A stretch of DNA of 64,000 nucleotides from positions 248,001-312,000 of the forward strand of contig NZ_RQEV01000003.1 of NCBI RefSeq assembly GCF_004771275.1. Reading direction: 5' to 3'. Under the pieces are notes generated by a model, which saw nothing but the letters and a program-made list of their open reading frames with translations, did no database searches and was not told where the DNA came from. The position numbers were made by a program, and so were the translations under genes. Each line of letters starts with the position of its first letter. Positions within the stretch are counted from its first letter, which is position 1. Of the stretch, positions 54,952-64,000 are shown one piece after another. The stretch comes from Leptospira fluminis (GTDB lineage Bacteria; Spirochaetota; Leptospiria; Leptospirales; Leptospiraceae).

Positions 54952-56742
54952 GTGGAACTACTTGACGAACCGGGCCAGAACTGTTATCCTAAGTCGAAAG
55001 GAGTCACTTTTATCAGTAAGCTCAGCGGCAACTTATCCGGTCTCAAGTCCAATCAAATCCAACGTTTAAAGAAACTTTCCGAACGAAGGATCCGGGAAAA
55101 CATGATTGTAACACCGGAAGTTTCCAGAACCCTTTCCGAACTTTCCCGCGAAATCAGCCGCCAGGTCGGTATCTTAATCGACAGAACAGGATACGTTACT
55201 CACGTCATTGTGGGTTCGGATGGCTCCATCGTCATTCCTTGGTTGGATAGAATCCGGACTTCGGATGCAAGGCTCAGAGGATTGCGCCTGGTCCATACTC
55301 ACCTAAAAGACGAGGCTCTTAACCAAGAAGATTTAACCGACCTTGCTTTATTACGATTGGATTATATTACTGCGATCACGGTGGATGAAGCCGGGCTTCC
55401 GAAATCCTATTACTCCGCTTGCATCAAACCGGAAGACGAGGAAGGGGAACCTTGGACCGTTCTTCCCCGACGCAGCCCCGGACAATTGCAGGAAGGGATC
55501 CTGGAAGAAATTCTGGATCTCGAAGATAGAATGGCCAGGTACAGGCGCAATTTCAAAGGATCGCAAAAGGAAAATCGCGCCTTTTTAGTGGGAGTGTACC
55601 CCGAACAACAAAGAGGAAGAACTCCTAACCAATCGATAGAGGAACTGAAAGAACTTTGCCGCACTGCAGGAGTCCATGTTGTCGATTCGTTTATCCAAAA
55701 GAAAAATAGATTGGATCCTGCCACCGTCTTAGGCAAAGGGAAATTGGAAGAAATCGTACTAAAGGCCATTCAAAAACAGGTGGAGCTTCTCGTTTTCGAT
55801 TTGGAACTGACTCCTTCTCAGGCCAAAAAAATTTCCGACTATGCCGACCTGAAAGTAATCGATCGAACCCAACTGATCCTGGATATCTTTGCAAGAAACG
55901 CCAAAAGCCGCGACGGGAAGTTACAAGTGGAATTGGCTCAGTTGAAGTACCTGAAAGGTAGACTTACGGAACTGGACGACAATATGTCTAGGCTGACGGG
56001 GGGGATAGGAGGAAGGGGTCCCGGAGAAACCAAGCTCGAGATCGGCAAACGAAGAGTGGAAGAAAGGATCTCCCGTTTAGAACAGGAATTGAAATCCCTG
56101 AAGAAACGTCGGGAAATCGCGAGACGAAAGAGGAAGAAAAACGAAATTCCGGTCTGCGGAATCGTAGGCTATACGAATGCGGGAAAATCCACGCTTTTAA
56201 ATCGAATGACGAACTCGGAAGTGTTATCCGAAGACAAACTCTTTGCGACATTGGACCCGACTTCCAGAAGACTTCGATTTCCGGAGGAAAGGGAAATCAT
56301 CGTCTCCGATACCGTGGGATTCATTCACGATCTTCCTCCAGAATTGTCGAACGCCTTCAAAGCAACTTTGGAAGAACTGGCGGATTCGGATCTACTTCTG
56401 CACGTAGTGGATATTTCGAATCCCGAATACCGACTTCATATGGAGGCCGTGGAATGTATTCTGGACGATCTCGGTCTTGCGGATTTGCCTATGATCTTAG
56501 TGTTCAACAAGGTCGACAATCTGCCCGAAGAAGCTAGAGTAGAGCTGATAAGAGAATCCGATCCGGATACTGTTTACGTATCGGCTTTCAAAGGAACGGG
56601 AATGGATCTGCTATTAAATCGGATAGAAGAGAAAATCTACGTAGCGGCCGAGTCGAAATTACGCACAAAGAATCCTTTGGAATTTATGGATGAGGATTGG
56701 ATAGAGGAGAAACATTCCGATGAGTCGATAGTCACTTCCTAA
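54952..56742 (+). CDS. hflX: Ribosome-associated GTPase HflX
   Basis: A protein of up to 596 residues. The family's N-terminal domain (ALLVGVYPE-like [13 protein letters not shown]) begins only at about residue 205; before it lies an unusual 180-residue extension. GTPase motifs: GYTNAGKST (P-loop), [10 protein letters not shown] (G3), VFNKVD (G4) and YVSAFKG (G5); [14 protein letters not shown] is the HflX-specific glycine-rich link. HflX splits stalled ribosomes. The GTG at 54952 has no ribosome binding site. AAAGGAG at 54997-55003 lies eight bases before an in-frame ATC at 55012, which could be the true, non-standard start. Confidence 0.9.
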   Translation: MELLDEPGQNCYPKSKGVTFISKLSGNLSGLKSNQIQRLKKLSERRIRENMIVTPEVSRTLSELSREISRQVGILIDRTGYVTHVIVGSDGSIVIPWLDRIRTSDARLRGLRLVHTHLKDEALNQEDLTDLALLRLDYITAITVDEAGLPKSYYSACIKPEDEEGEPWTVLPRRSPGQLQEGILEEILDLEDRMARYRRNFKGSQKENRAFLVGVYPEQQRGRTPNQSIEELKELCRTAGVHVVDSFIQKKNRLDPATVLGKGKLEEIVLKAIQKQVELLVFDLELTPSQAKKISDYADLKVIDRTQLILDIFARNAKSRDGKLQVELAQLKYLKGRLTELDDNMSRLTGGIGGRGPGETKLEIGKRRVEERISRLEQELKSLKKRREIARRKRKKNEIPVCGIVGYTNAGKSTLLNRMTNSEVLSEDKLFATLDPTSRRLRFPEEREIIVSDTVGFIHDLPPELSNAFKATLEELADSDLLLHVVDISNPEYRLHMEAVECILDDLGLADLPMILVFNKVDNLPEEARVELIRESDPDTVYVSAFKGTGMDLLLNRIEEKIYVAAESKLRTKNPLEFMDEDWIEEKHSDESIVTS

Positions 56743-56792
56743 GCTCCTCCCAATCCTTTCTCTTCCAGGAAGTTCGGAACTCAGAGCATTCC

Positions 56793-57161
56793 TTAAAAGG
56801 CCGTTTTTGCCTCGTCCATCGTGTGATAAATCGCTACTTTCTTAGGTAATTCCATTAAACGAATTACGTTTTCTAAAAAATGATTCAGTCCTCCGATGAC
56901 GATCTTGCCGTTATGTTGGTCCACCGTTTTTATCAGAGTCAGCAAGGTCGCGACCCCTACGCTGTTGATATATTCCAAAGCGGATAAATCCAGAATGATC
57001 TCGTAAACACCTTCGTCGAATACGAAGTTGATTTTGCGAGAAATTTCAAAGGCGTTAGAATTGGTGACCTTTCCGTTCATAGTCACCACTAAAACTTCCT
57101 TTTCCTTTACTGGAAGACGCCTCGTTTCTATAAACAGCCCTTCGAATTCCGTTCTTGCCAT
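56793..57161 (-). CDS. STAS-domain anti-sigma factor antagonist
   Basis: A 122-residue STAS protein with the conserved loop [18 protein letters not shown], where the Ser in N-S-V-G is the expected phosphorylation site. It is the last gene of a minus-strand group behind hom and a small protein. No kinase or phosphatase is adjacent, so its partner may be one of the SpoIIE or HATPase proteins encoded elsewhere, including those at 10-12 kb and 46-50 kb. Confidence 0.87.
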   Translation of the reverse strand: MARTEFEGLFIETRRLPVKEKEVLVVTMNGKVTNSNAFEISRKINFVFDEGVYEIILDLSALEYINSVGVATLLTLIKTVDQHNGKIVIGGLNHFLENVIRLMELPKKVAIYHTMDEAKTAF

Positions 57162-57177
57162 TTTTTCCTGTTCCGTG

Positions 57178-57507
57178 CTATAACAGCAGTTTACCGTTCT
57201 GTAAGGACGCCGATATTTCCCGGCATCCGGCGATATTTTTCAACTTAGATTCCACTCGGACCTGCCCGCGGGCGAGAATCCGAATCCAACCTTTACCGTC
57301 GATTTCCCCTTCGAATTCCAAATAAACCCGGCGATGGTCTTCCTTTCGTAGAAACGAAACCTTGCCCCCTTCCTGCAATCGGTCCCATAAGGACGCTGCG
57401 GTTCCGAATGTGATTAGACGAGAAAATCCGTCTAAATCCAAAAATAAATCCAAATGTTCCCCGCCATAGCCTCCGTGAAAGGAGAGCGTGAAAGGGAATT
57501 CCTCCAT
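57178..57507 (-). CDS. Small protein of unknown function, perhaps LigD phosphoesterase-like
   Basis: A 109-residue protein from the ATG at 57507, four bases after the hom stop. Beta-rich; the segments [16 protein letters not shown] and [16 protein letters not shown] recall small bacterial proteins related to the 3'-phosphoesterase domain of DNA ligase D. The resemblance is weak, and the catalytic His pattern cannot be confirmed. The position between hom and a STAS gene gives no functional clue. Confidence 0.5.
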   Translation of the reverse strand: MEEFPFTLSFHGGYGGEHLDLFLDLDGFSRLITFGTAASLWDRLQEGGKVSFLRKEDHRRVYLEFEGEIDGKGWIRILARGQVRVESKLKNIAGCREISASLQNGKLLL

Positions 57508-57511
57508 TTTT

Positions 57512-58801
57512 TTAGAGTTTATCCTCCAGACGAATCGCAACGGACGGTTCCATGATAACGTCCAAAGAATCGATCCTTCCTAAAGAGGCTAAAATAGAGG
57601 CTTCGACGCAAGGATGAGTCACCACGACCACTTCCACCGGCTCCCTTTCGGACTCATTTTGTCGCACCGAAGAGATGGATACTGCGTTTGTCCCGAGTAC
57701 TTTCGCGATTTCCGCGAGTACTCCAGGCTGGTCCAAAGTGTTGAACCGCAGATAATACCTTGCCTCCGTCTGATTGGCTTCGGAAATATTCGCTGCGGGA
57801 AAGCGATTCCGTTCCACCGGAAGATTCTTTTTCTTACGTAGACCGTAATATACGAGATCCGCCACTACTGCGGAAGCCGTAGGTAACGCTCCCGCCCCCT
57901 TACCGACAAGAAGTCCGGGTCCGGCATAAGAAGTTTTATAATATACCGCATTTGTTTCGTTCATGACGCTCGCAAACGCATGCTGCACGGGGATCATCAC
58001 CGGTTGTACTCTAGCCTCGATTTTTCCGTCCAATTTACGGACCAGTCCTAGCAATTTGATTCGATAACCTAGATCCGCTGCGAATCGGATGTCCAGTCGT
58101 GTAATCTTTGTTATTCCCTCCGTAGTCACGCTTTGTAAAGAAATTTTCTCACCGAAGGCCAAGGATCCTAAAATGCTTATTTTGTGCGCCGTATCGATTC
58201 CTTCCACATCGAAGCTCGGATCAGCTTCCGCAAATCCCTTCTCTTGCGCTAAGGCTAGAGCCTCGGAATAATCCAGATTTTCCGACTCCATCTTGGAAAG
58301 TATAAAGTTCGTAGTGCCGTTCAAGATTCCGTATAACCCTAAAAAACGGTCTCCTGTCAGGCAATTCCGGATGGCGCGGATCACGGGAATCGAACCCCCG
58401 ACAGCCGCTTCGTAACCGATCTCGACTCCGCTTTCTTCCGCTAAGCGAAATAGATATTCCCCTCTTTCGGATAACAAAGCTTTGTTAGCGGTAATTACGG
58501 TTTGCTTCGCCTTTAGCGCACGGATTACGATCTCTTCGGCAACGGCGGTGCCGCCGACCAATTCCAGAATCATGTCGATCTCGGGATTGCCGGCGACCTT
58601 CTCGATATCGTCGGTAAGCGCCGCATTCGGAAACCGCTTCAGCAGATCCGCGACCTTACGAGGAGAACGAGTGCAAACGGAATGCAGGACGATAGACAAT
58701 CCGAATTCTTTTTCCAGCCTGCGAGATTCCTCATTTAGGATCTTTAAAACGCCAGAACCTACGGTTCCGGCTCCGATCAATCCGATACGAATCGTTTCCA
58801 T
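57512..58801 (-). CDS. hom: Homoserine dehydrogenase with ACT domain
   Basis: A 429-residue enzyme reducing aspartate semialdehyde to homoserine (threonine/methionine pathway). NAD(P)-binding loop [15 protein letters not shown], then [20 protein letters not shown] and [14 protein letters not shown], and the catalytic region [19 protein letters not shown]. The last 80 residues are an ACT domain ([20 protein letters not shown]) for feedback control. The start at 58801 is chosen because AGGA lies about 11 bases upstream; the frame remains open to 58858 without a signal. It is the first gene of a three-gene minus-strand unit. Confidence 0.93.
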   Translation of the reverse strand: METIRIGLIGAGTVGSGVLKILNEESRRLEKEFGLSIVLHSVCTRSPRKVADLLKRFPNAALTDDIEKVAGNPEIDMILELVGGTAVAEEIVIRALKAKQTVITANKALLSERGEYLFRLAEESGVEIGYEAAVGGSIPVIRAIRNCLTGDRFLGLYGILNGTTNFILSKMESENLDYSEALALAQEKGFAEADPSFDVEGIDTAHKISILGSLAFGEKISLQSVTTEGITKITRLDIRFAADLGYRIKLLGLVRKLDGKIEARVQPVMIPVQHAFASVMNETNAVYYKTSYAGPGLLVGKGAGALPTASAVVADLVYYGLRKKKNLPVERNRFPAANISEANQTEARYYLRFNTLDQPGVLAEIAKVLGTNAVSISSVRQNESEREPVEVVVVTHPCVEASILASLGRIDSLDVIMEPSVAIRLEDKL

Positions 58802-59024
58802 TCTGGGACAATCCTTTCGCTGAACCGGTTTCGTTCGACCTTTTTCCTGCAAGTCCAAACCCTTTCCCTAGGTCGAAATGGTTTTTTCTTTACGAAATGC
58901 GGTCCTCGTGGTAAAGATTCTTTTTTGCGGCCACCTCCGGAATCCGTTGTGAAGCGGCACCTTTATTTCACGGACCGTCGGCGGTAAAACGCTCCAAATT
59001 AGAAAGACAAAGGAAACTTCCCGT

Positions 59025-59621
59025 ATGGCGAATCGTCGCAAGCCTCCCCGCAAATCCTCCCAACAGAAAAACCGGGATCCCCAGCAGAAACAACAAGGCG
59101 GGAACCGAGGACACCAGGGAGGGGGAAACCAAGGAAAGCGTAGGCCCGACCAAGGAAGACAAAACACGAGACAGCAGCAGCAAACCGTCGCAAGTAAAAT
59201 CACTCAAACCATGCGGGAACTCCCGCAAACAGGGGAACCGCCTCGTTCCTCTTCGGTTTTGGTAAAGCTAGCGGGCTTTGCCTCCGTTGCCTTGATCCTC
59301 TTCTTCGGCTATTTCATCCTAATGGAATATCTGGATAAAACTCCCGTTTACGGAAAGCACGGATGGGATGACGTCGCCGGACAACCCGCCACCTGGGAAG
59401 AAGCCGTCGAATACTGTTCCGCTAAACGTAAAAGATTACCGGACAGAGAGGAACTTAAAACCTTTTCAAAAAGAGCGGACAAAAAACTGAAAGCGGTAGG
59501 CATTTTCTGGTCCACCACTCCGGAAGGAGATAATGGAAACTTCCAAACCGTAAATCTGAGTACCGGGGAATTCGGTTCCAGTCCCACGAACTTGAAATTC
59601 GCCGCAATTTGCGTGAAATAA
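59025..59621 (+). CDS. Membrane-anchored protein with lectin-like/FGE-like C-terminal domain
   Basis: A 198-residue protein. Residues 1-60 are extremely rich in Gln, Arg, Gly and Lys and probably disordered. One membrane helix follows (about 80-100, LAGFASVALILFFGYFILM). The outer part contains WEEAVEYCSAKRKRLPDREEL, FWSTTPEG and a closing FAAICVK, the pattern of DUF1566/C-type-lectin-like domains with two Cys likely forming a disulfide. Ligand unknown. The gene is divergent from hom. Confidence 0.7.
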   Translation: MANRRKPPRKSSQQKNRDPQQKQQGGNRGHQGGGNQGKRRPDQGRQNTRQQQQTVASKITQTMRELPQTGEPPRSSSVLVKLAGFASVALILFFGYFILMEYLDKTPVYGKHGWDDVAGQPATWEEAVEYCSAKRKRLPDREELKTFSKRADKKLKAVGIFWSTTPEGDNGNFQTVNLSTGEFGSSPTNLKFAAICVK

Positions 59622-59727
59622 GACTTTCCCTTGTTTCGGGGAAATCCTAACATCGGGACGTACCTCCTTCCGATACGGTCGGCATACGTTTCCGACGATC
59701 GGAACCAAACACATCCGGGAGAATGGA

Positions 59728-61851
59728 ATGACGGTCCTTACCTTCGCTAGCGTGTGCTATCTTACGGGCTTTATCGTCTCAGGGCTATGCGCTTTCTTTT
59801 TGCTGGCACCGAAAGATAAATTCGAATCCACGATTCATCTGGGATGGGTGTTTCTCTATTTCGCCTTAATGCAGGCCGCTTTCCTCGTCGGAACCTCCCT
59901 TTTTTATCCGATTTCCTTCCTCCATCGTTGGATTTCGATCCCTTGTTCCATACTGGCCTGCTCCCATCTGATTTCCTACTTCTTCTTCCTCAATCCTCAG
60001 GCCTCCGTCAAAACGGGAAGAGCTCTTCTTGCAGGAGGCTTCATTCTTGCCTTAGCGTCCTTAATCCTGCACGTTTTGCGAACTAGCGCTCTTCCCCCTT
60101 CCTACGATTTTTCCGGAAGTTCGTTCGATATGATTCGAATCGGAGATGAAAAATTTTTGGCCTGGATCGTGTGCACCTATCTCGGAGGAGCACTGATACT
60201 GGGGGCAGTCCGAGCGTTTCAGGCGCCTAGGGCGGATCTGAAACTAATGGCGATTTCCCTATGGGTTCCGTTTCTTTTATTGTTCGGAACCACTCTTCTT
60301 TTTCACGCAGGAGAAATCGCTCTACCCGTCGACAGAGCGATGGCTCTATCCTTTTGGAATCCGATTTTTCTGGTCGCATTATTCGTATCCTGGTTGGTTC
60401 ATTTAAGAGCCTCGGGAGAAGCGTTCAGCATCAAGAACCCGATTCTTCTGGGAATCGTGTTGCTTCTACTCTTCGTTTTTCAGGGAAGTAGCTGGTTGTT
60501 CCTACAACCCAGTCTCGACTCGTTAAGGGAAACCGTAAGTGAAAGACAGAAGGCGGAAGATCTGCCTCCGAACTCCTACACTTTCACCGTAAATAATACC
60601 GAGGAATTTTCCTCCGGGGTAACGGGAAGTTTGAATTCCTCCATTTTCAAGGAGACGAAGCGGGACTTGATTCTCTCTTTTCTTTGGGAGAATCCGAAAA
60701 CCGTAGTATCAGAATATCCCGCATATTCCGGAGTCGCGGAAACCTTAAAAGGAAGTCCGGAATATGCGGAAAAAATGGCCGCACTCTCCAAAGACTTGGA
60801 GAAGTTCAGGAAAAAGATCAGAGCCTTGTCCGAGACCGGATTGAAGGAAGAAGCGCTGAAAATCCTGGAAGCGGAAGGCAAACGGGAACCCTTGGCCCAA
60901 TATCTGAAAATCCTTTCCGGTTCGATCCGGAATTCCTCGGAAAAAGGGGAAGATCTTCGGGAATCCATATTGGATCAGATGAGGGAACTCCTACCGGACG
61001 GAGAACCGAGATTCAGAACAATTCCTGGAACCACGGAGAAATATTATTATTCCTTAATACAAAAATCACCTGGAAAAACCCAATCCAAGGAAACCGGAAT
61101 TCCGTACAAAGACTATCTCGCTTTCCAAACCAAACTCTTAGCCAAGCCGCTTTTGGCGTTTTTACTCTGCCTTTTACTTTTCGGGATAGGGATCTACGCT
61201 TTTCTATCCTTCCTTTTATTGCGTCCGTTGGAGAGATTGTATTCGGGTCTTGAACTCGCTACCGAGGGTGATTTGGAAAGGGAACTCCGTGCGGAAGCCT
61301 GGGACGAAATCGGGAGCCTCGCGGACCAATTCAATAGGATGATCCAGTCTTTCCGATCGGCACCGGGCTCCAATCTTCCGTCCGCAGTTTCTTTTCATGA
61401 CGGTTCTTGGCAGGAAGCGCTACAAAAAATCAAGATGACGGATTCCCCGAAAGAACTTTCCGGAATTCTTTCGGAACTTGAAAAATTCCCGTCCGGAGAT
61501 CCGAACCGCGCTAAGCTGATCTTAAAGGCGGCGCTGAAAGCAAAAGACTTCGGCAAGGCTTTATCCGCAGCGGAAGAAATCCGGCGGAAAGGACACGACT
61601 CCGAAGCGACCTTCCTCGCGTCTTATTGTCTCAAAAAAATCGGGAAACGGCAGGACGCGATCCGTCTCTCTGAGGAAGTCCGCCTGAGTAATCCTAGACA
61701 TTCACGGAACCGACTCCATCTTGCGGAACTTTACTTTTTGGAAGGAAGGTTGTCGGAAGCTCAGGACCTCGCTTCGGAAATCGAATCCGACGAAGGTCCC
61801 TCCTCTACGCTGACGAAATTGTTGAACGCGATAGAGAAGAAAGGATATTGA
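59728..61851 (+). CDS. Membrane HAMP protein with TPR-like C-terminus
   Basis: A 707-residue protein. Residues 1-260 contain about seven hydrophobic segments. A periplasmic part (about 265-465) is charged. Another membrane helix near 470-495 is followed by a HAMP segment (RPLERLYSGLELATEGDLER, then DEIGSLADQFNRMIQS). The rest (about 550-700) consists of TPR-like helical repeats (DFGKALSAAEEIRRKG, LHLAELYFLEGRLSEAQDLA). No kinase, phosphatase or cyclase domain is present, so the signal may go out through a bound partner. pyrC starts 12 bases later. Confidence 0.7.
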   Translation: MTVLTFASVCYLTGFIVSGLCAFFLLAPKDKFESTIHLGWVFLYFALMQAAFLVGTSLFYPISFLHRWISIPCSILACSHLISYFFFLNPQASVKTGRALLAGGFILALASLILHVLRTSALPPSYDFSGSSFDMIRIGDEKFLAWIVCTYLGGALILGAVRAFQAPRADLKLMAISLWVPFLLLFGTTLLFHAGEIALPVDRAMALSFWNPIFLVALFVSWLVHLRASGEAFSIKNPILLGIVLLLLFVFQGSSWLFLQPSLDSLRETVSERQKAEDLPPNSYTFTVNNTEEFSSGVTGSLNSSIFKETKRDLILSFLWENPKTVVSEYPAYSGVAETLKGSPEYAEKMAALSKDLEKFRKKIRALSETGLKEEALKILEAEGKREPLAQYLKILSGSIRNSSEKGEDLRESILDQMRELLPDGEPRFRTIPGTTEKYYYSLIQKSPGKTQSKETGIPYKDYLAFQTKLLAKPLLAFLLCLLLFGIGIYAFLSFLLLRPLERLYSGLELATEGDLERELRAEAWDEIGSLADQFNRMIQSFRSAPGSNLPSAVSFHDGSWQEALQKIKMTDSPKELSGILSELEKFPSGDPNRAKLILKAALKAKDFGKALSAAEEIRRKGHDSEATFLASYCLKKIGKRQDAIRLSEEVRLSNPRHSRNRLHLAELYFLEGRLSEAQDLASEIESDEGPSSTLTKLLNAIEKKGY

Positions 61852-61863
61852 CGGCGACTCGGA

Positions 61864-63132
61864 ATGGCGGAAATCGTTCGTAGAATTTCCGGAAGATTCC
61901 AAACCTCGACGGAATCTTTTCTCGGAGTGATCGAAATCGATCCGAACTCCGGCCGCATCGCTTCCGTTCAAAAGGGACGTCTGATCGAATCGCCGTCCCG
62001 GGAAGATCTTTGTTTCGATCCCGACAAGGTCGTAATTTTTTCCGGGTTCGGGGACATTCACGTTCATGCAAGGGAAGACGAAACCGGAAAGCATATCTAC
62101 AAGGAGGACTTTCTTTCGGTCGGACTCGCCGCAATCAACGGAGGAGTCATCCACATCGCGGATATGCCCAACAATCCGGTTCCCCCTACGGACGACCAAA
62201 CCTATTCCCGCAAGCGCAGCCTCGCCGATCGATCGCCGGTTCGAATCACTCTTTACGCCGGTATCGGACCGAAGACCAAACCCCTTTCCCTAAACGTTCC
62301 TTACAAAGCCTTTATGGGACCGTCGGTCGGTGAATTGTTCTTTCATTCCAACGAACAGTTGGAGGATACGATCCGACATTACGAAGGAAAGAACGTTAGC
62401 TTCCATTGCGAAGATCCGGAAATTCTGGAAAAACACCAAACGGAACTGTTGCATGAAGATCGGCGCCCGCCGGAAGCGGAGACCTTGGCCACCGACTTTG
62501 CATTGTATCTTATAGAAAAATACAATCTCAAAGGAAAACTATGCCATTATTCCACGGGCGAAGGGCTGCAAAAGATCGTCAAAGCAAAACAAAAAGGAAT
62601 ATCCGTCACCTGCGAAGCGACTCCTACCCATCTTTATTTCGATAGAACGATGCTCACCGACGAGAATAGGCATTGGTTCCAGATGAATCCTCCTCTAAGA
62701 GGTCCGCAAGATAAAGCTGAACTGATACGAGGCATTCGAGAGGGTTGGATCGATTACCTCGCCACGGATCACGCACCTCATTCGGTAGAAGAAAAGCGAA
62801 AAGGAACTTCGGGTATATCCCAGCTGGATACGTATTCCCTCTTCGTGACTTGGCTCCACCGGGAGGCGGAGATCAGTCTGCAAAAAATCGCGGAAATCTG
62901 CGCCGAGAATCCGGGAACCTTCGTTAACGAATTCCTTCCGGAAGAGTACGGAAAAGGCTTCGGTAAACCGGAAACCGGATACTGTGCGAGTTTTACCGTT
63001 TTGGATTTTTATACGCCCACGACGTTCCGGAAAGAGAATATCAGGAGCAAGAGCGGATGGTCCCCTTTTGAAGGAACCACCTTTCCTGGAAGCATAGTTG
63101 CGGTATTCCACAGAGGCGTCCGAGTCAAATAA
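61864..63132 (+). CDS. pyrC: Dihydroorotase (amidohydrolase family)
   Basis: A 422-residue class I-type dihydroorotase, converting carbamoyl aspartate to dihydroorotate in pyrimidine synthesis. Metal ligands: GFGDIHVHAREDET, YKAFMGPS with the Lys region, SFHCEDPE, LCHYSTGEG and the catalytic Asp in LATDHAPHS. The substrate-binding GTSGISQLDTY segment follows. PyrC and PyrX (inactive) paralogues exist in bacteria; metal residues here look intact. Possible co-transcription with the upstream HAMP/TPR gene. Confidence 0.88.
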   Translation: MAEIVRRISGRFQTSTESFLGVIEIDPNSGRIASVQKGRLIESPSREDLCFDPDKVVIFSGFGDIHVHAREDETGKHIYKEDFLSVGLAAINGGVIHIADMPNNPVPPTDDQTYSRKRSLADRSPVRITLYAGIGPKTKPLSLNVPYKAFMGPSVGELFFHSNEQLEDTIRHYEGKNVSFHCEDPEILEKHQTELLHEDRRPPEAETLATDFALYLIEKYNLKGKLCHYSTGEGLQKIVKAKQKGISVTCEATPTHLYFDRTMLTDENRHWFQMNPPLRGPQDKAELIRGIREGWIDYLATDHAPHSVEEKRKGTSGISQLDTYSLFVTWLHREAEISLQKIAEICAENPGTFVNEFLPEEYGKGFGKPETGYCASFTVLDFYTPTTFRKENIRSKSGWSPFEGTTFPGSIVAVFHRGVRVK

Positions 63133-63171
63133 CCGATCAGAAGAACCGGAAGACTCTGCGGATTTTGAGGA

Positions 63172-64000
63172 TCAGGCTTCGGGGTTTTCCAGAACCAGTG
63201 CGATCCCCTGCCCTCCTCCGATACAAAGCGAAGCTACACCGTATTTGGCCTTTCTCCTCTTTAACTCATAGGCCAGAGTAATCGTGACACGGGCACCGCT
63301 CGCTCCGAGAGGATGCCCGATCGCGACGGCTCCGCCGTTAACATTGGTGATCTCCGGATTCAAGCCCAGTTCCTTTTGGACCGCTAAATATTGGGCCGCA
63401 AACGCTTCGTTCACTTCCACTAAACTCATATCCGAAAGTTTCAATCCCGCCTTTTTTAATGCGGCCGGGATAGCAATCGCAGGACCGATCCCCATTTTTG
63501 CCGGATCGCAACCTGCGTGTCCGTAACCTCTCACGATCGCAAGGGGCTTCCTACCGATTTTCTTCGCGAAAGAAGCGGAAGTAACTATGGTCGCCGCGGC
63601 ACCGTCGTTTAACCCTGACGCGTTACCCGCCGTTACGGTTCCTCCGTCGCGAAATGCCGGTTTTAAGGAGGACAATTTTTCGATAGAAGCGGCTCCCTTG
63701 ATGAATTCGTCTTTTTCCAGGGTGATCGGTTTTTTTCCGCCGATCGCGACCGAAACGATTTCTTCCTTCAGCTTTCCTTCCGCAGTCGCTTTTTCCGCCC
63801 GGGACTGGGAAATTCCGGCCCATTCGTCCTGTTCGGTCCGGGAGATTTTGTATTGATCCGCCAAGTTTTCCGCAGTGGCTCCCATGATCAGGCCTACGTA
63901 TTGGTCCGTGAGACCTTGCTCCAGTGAATCCTCGAATTCCGCGGAACCGTAGCGAACTCCCCAGCGCGCATTTCGGACCACGTAAGGAGCATTACTCATG
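63172..64000 (-). CDS. Acetyl-CoA acetyltransferase (thiolase), 5' end outside window
   Basis: The visible 276 or so residues are the C-terminal three-quarters of a thiolase; the reading frame continues past the right edge, so the N-terminal nucleophile Cys is not seen. Visible motifs: [56 protein letters not shown] (catalytic His) and SLCIGGGQG (second catalytic Cys). The reaction is condensation or cleavage of acetoacetyl-CoA or longer 3-ketoacyl-CoA. It converges on pyrC. Confidence 0.93.
   Translation of the reverse strand, partial: MSNAPYVVRNARWGVRYGSAEFEDSLEQGLTDQYVGLIMGATAENLADQYKISRTEQDEWAGISQSRAEKATAEGKLKEEIVSVAIGGKKPITLEKDEFIKGAASIEKLSSLKPAFRDGGTVTAGNASGLNDGAAATIVTSASFAKKIGRKPLAIVRGYGHAGCDPAKMGIGPAIAIPAALKKAGLKLSDMSLVEVNEAFAAQYLAVQKELGLNPEITNVNGGAVAIGHPLGASGARVTITLAYELKRRKAKYGVASLCIGGGQGIALVLENPEA

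Overview
The window looks like a spirochaete chromosome, most probably a Leptospira species. This is inferred from gene content and style, not from a marker gene: many SpoIIE-type phosphatases, STAS proteins and HATPases, a crotonyl-CoA carboxylase/reductase, an HflX with a long N-terminal extension, OmpA and TPR proteins with relaxed lipoprotein-type signals, and several lipases and patatins. No rRNA, tRNA, IS element, CRISPR array or phage gene was recognised. Genes lie on both strands in short operons, often with 4-nt stop/start overlaps.

Left part (1-23 kb): a cut-off histidine phosphatase; an OmpA protein; a TetR regulator followed by ccr and a medium-chain reductase; a secreted triacylglycerol lipase; a PanE-like reductase; a DUF2062/TPR/patatin group on the minus strand; a 7TMR-DISM/SpoIIE sensor phosphatase; a HadA/HadB-like dehydratase pair; a sulfatase-fold protein; a second OmpA protein; a membrane AraC regulator; a CocE-like hydrolase; a two-gene unit of unknown function; CutA; and a second patatin. 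Next comes a 53-residue exported Lys/His/Glu-rich protein.

Middle (24-29.6 kb): an acyl-CoA dehydrogenase gene runs directly into trpE (probably from a CTG start), trpG, an MsbA-like ABC exporter and a receiver-domain protein, with overlapping or nearly touching ends.

Core (29.6-46.5 kb): an AT-rich region carrying a cluster of palindromic sites precedes three tightly packed genes. They encode a 3351-residue type I fatty acid synthase (AT-ER-DH-MPT-ACP-KR-KS order, as in fungi and Corynebacteriales/mycobacteria), a separate AcpS phosphopantetheinyl transferase, and a 1973-residue single-chain biotin-dependent carboxylase (BC-BCCP-linker-CT) resembling eukaryotic acetyl-CoA carboxylase. Together they form a self-contained acetyl-CoA to malonyl-CoA to acyl-CoA factory. 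This is the most remarkable content of the window, because type I FAS is classically restricted to fungi, animals and a group of Actinobacteria, and leptospires are classically described as dependent on exogenous long-chain fatty acids.

Right part (46.5-64 kb): a four-gene minus-strand partner-switching operon (unknown protein, STAS, anti-sigma HATPase, large SpoIIE phosphatase); a small Cys/His protein; MgtC; an inositol-monophosphatase-family protein; a HEAT-repeat protein; hflX; a hom / small protein / STAS operon; a lectin-like membrane protein; a HAMP/TPR membrane protein; dihydroorotase; and the C-terminal three-quarters of a thiolase cut by the window edge.

Lipid metabolism is a recurring theme (ccr, lipase, two patatins, HadAB pair, acyl-CoA dehydrogenase, FAS-I/AcpS/ACC, thiolase). 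Signalling through phosphatases and STAS proteins is the second theme.
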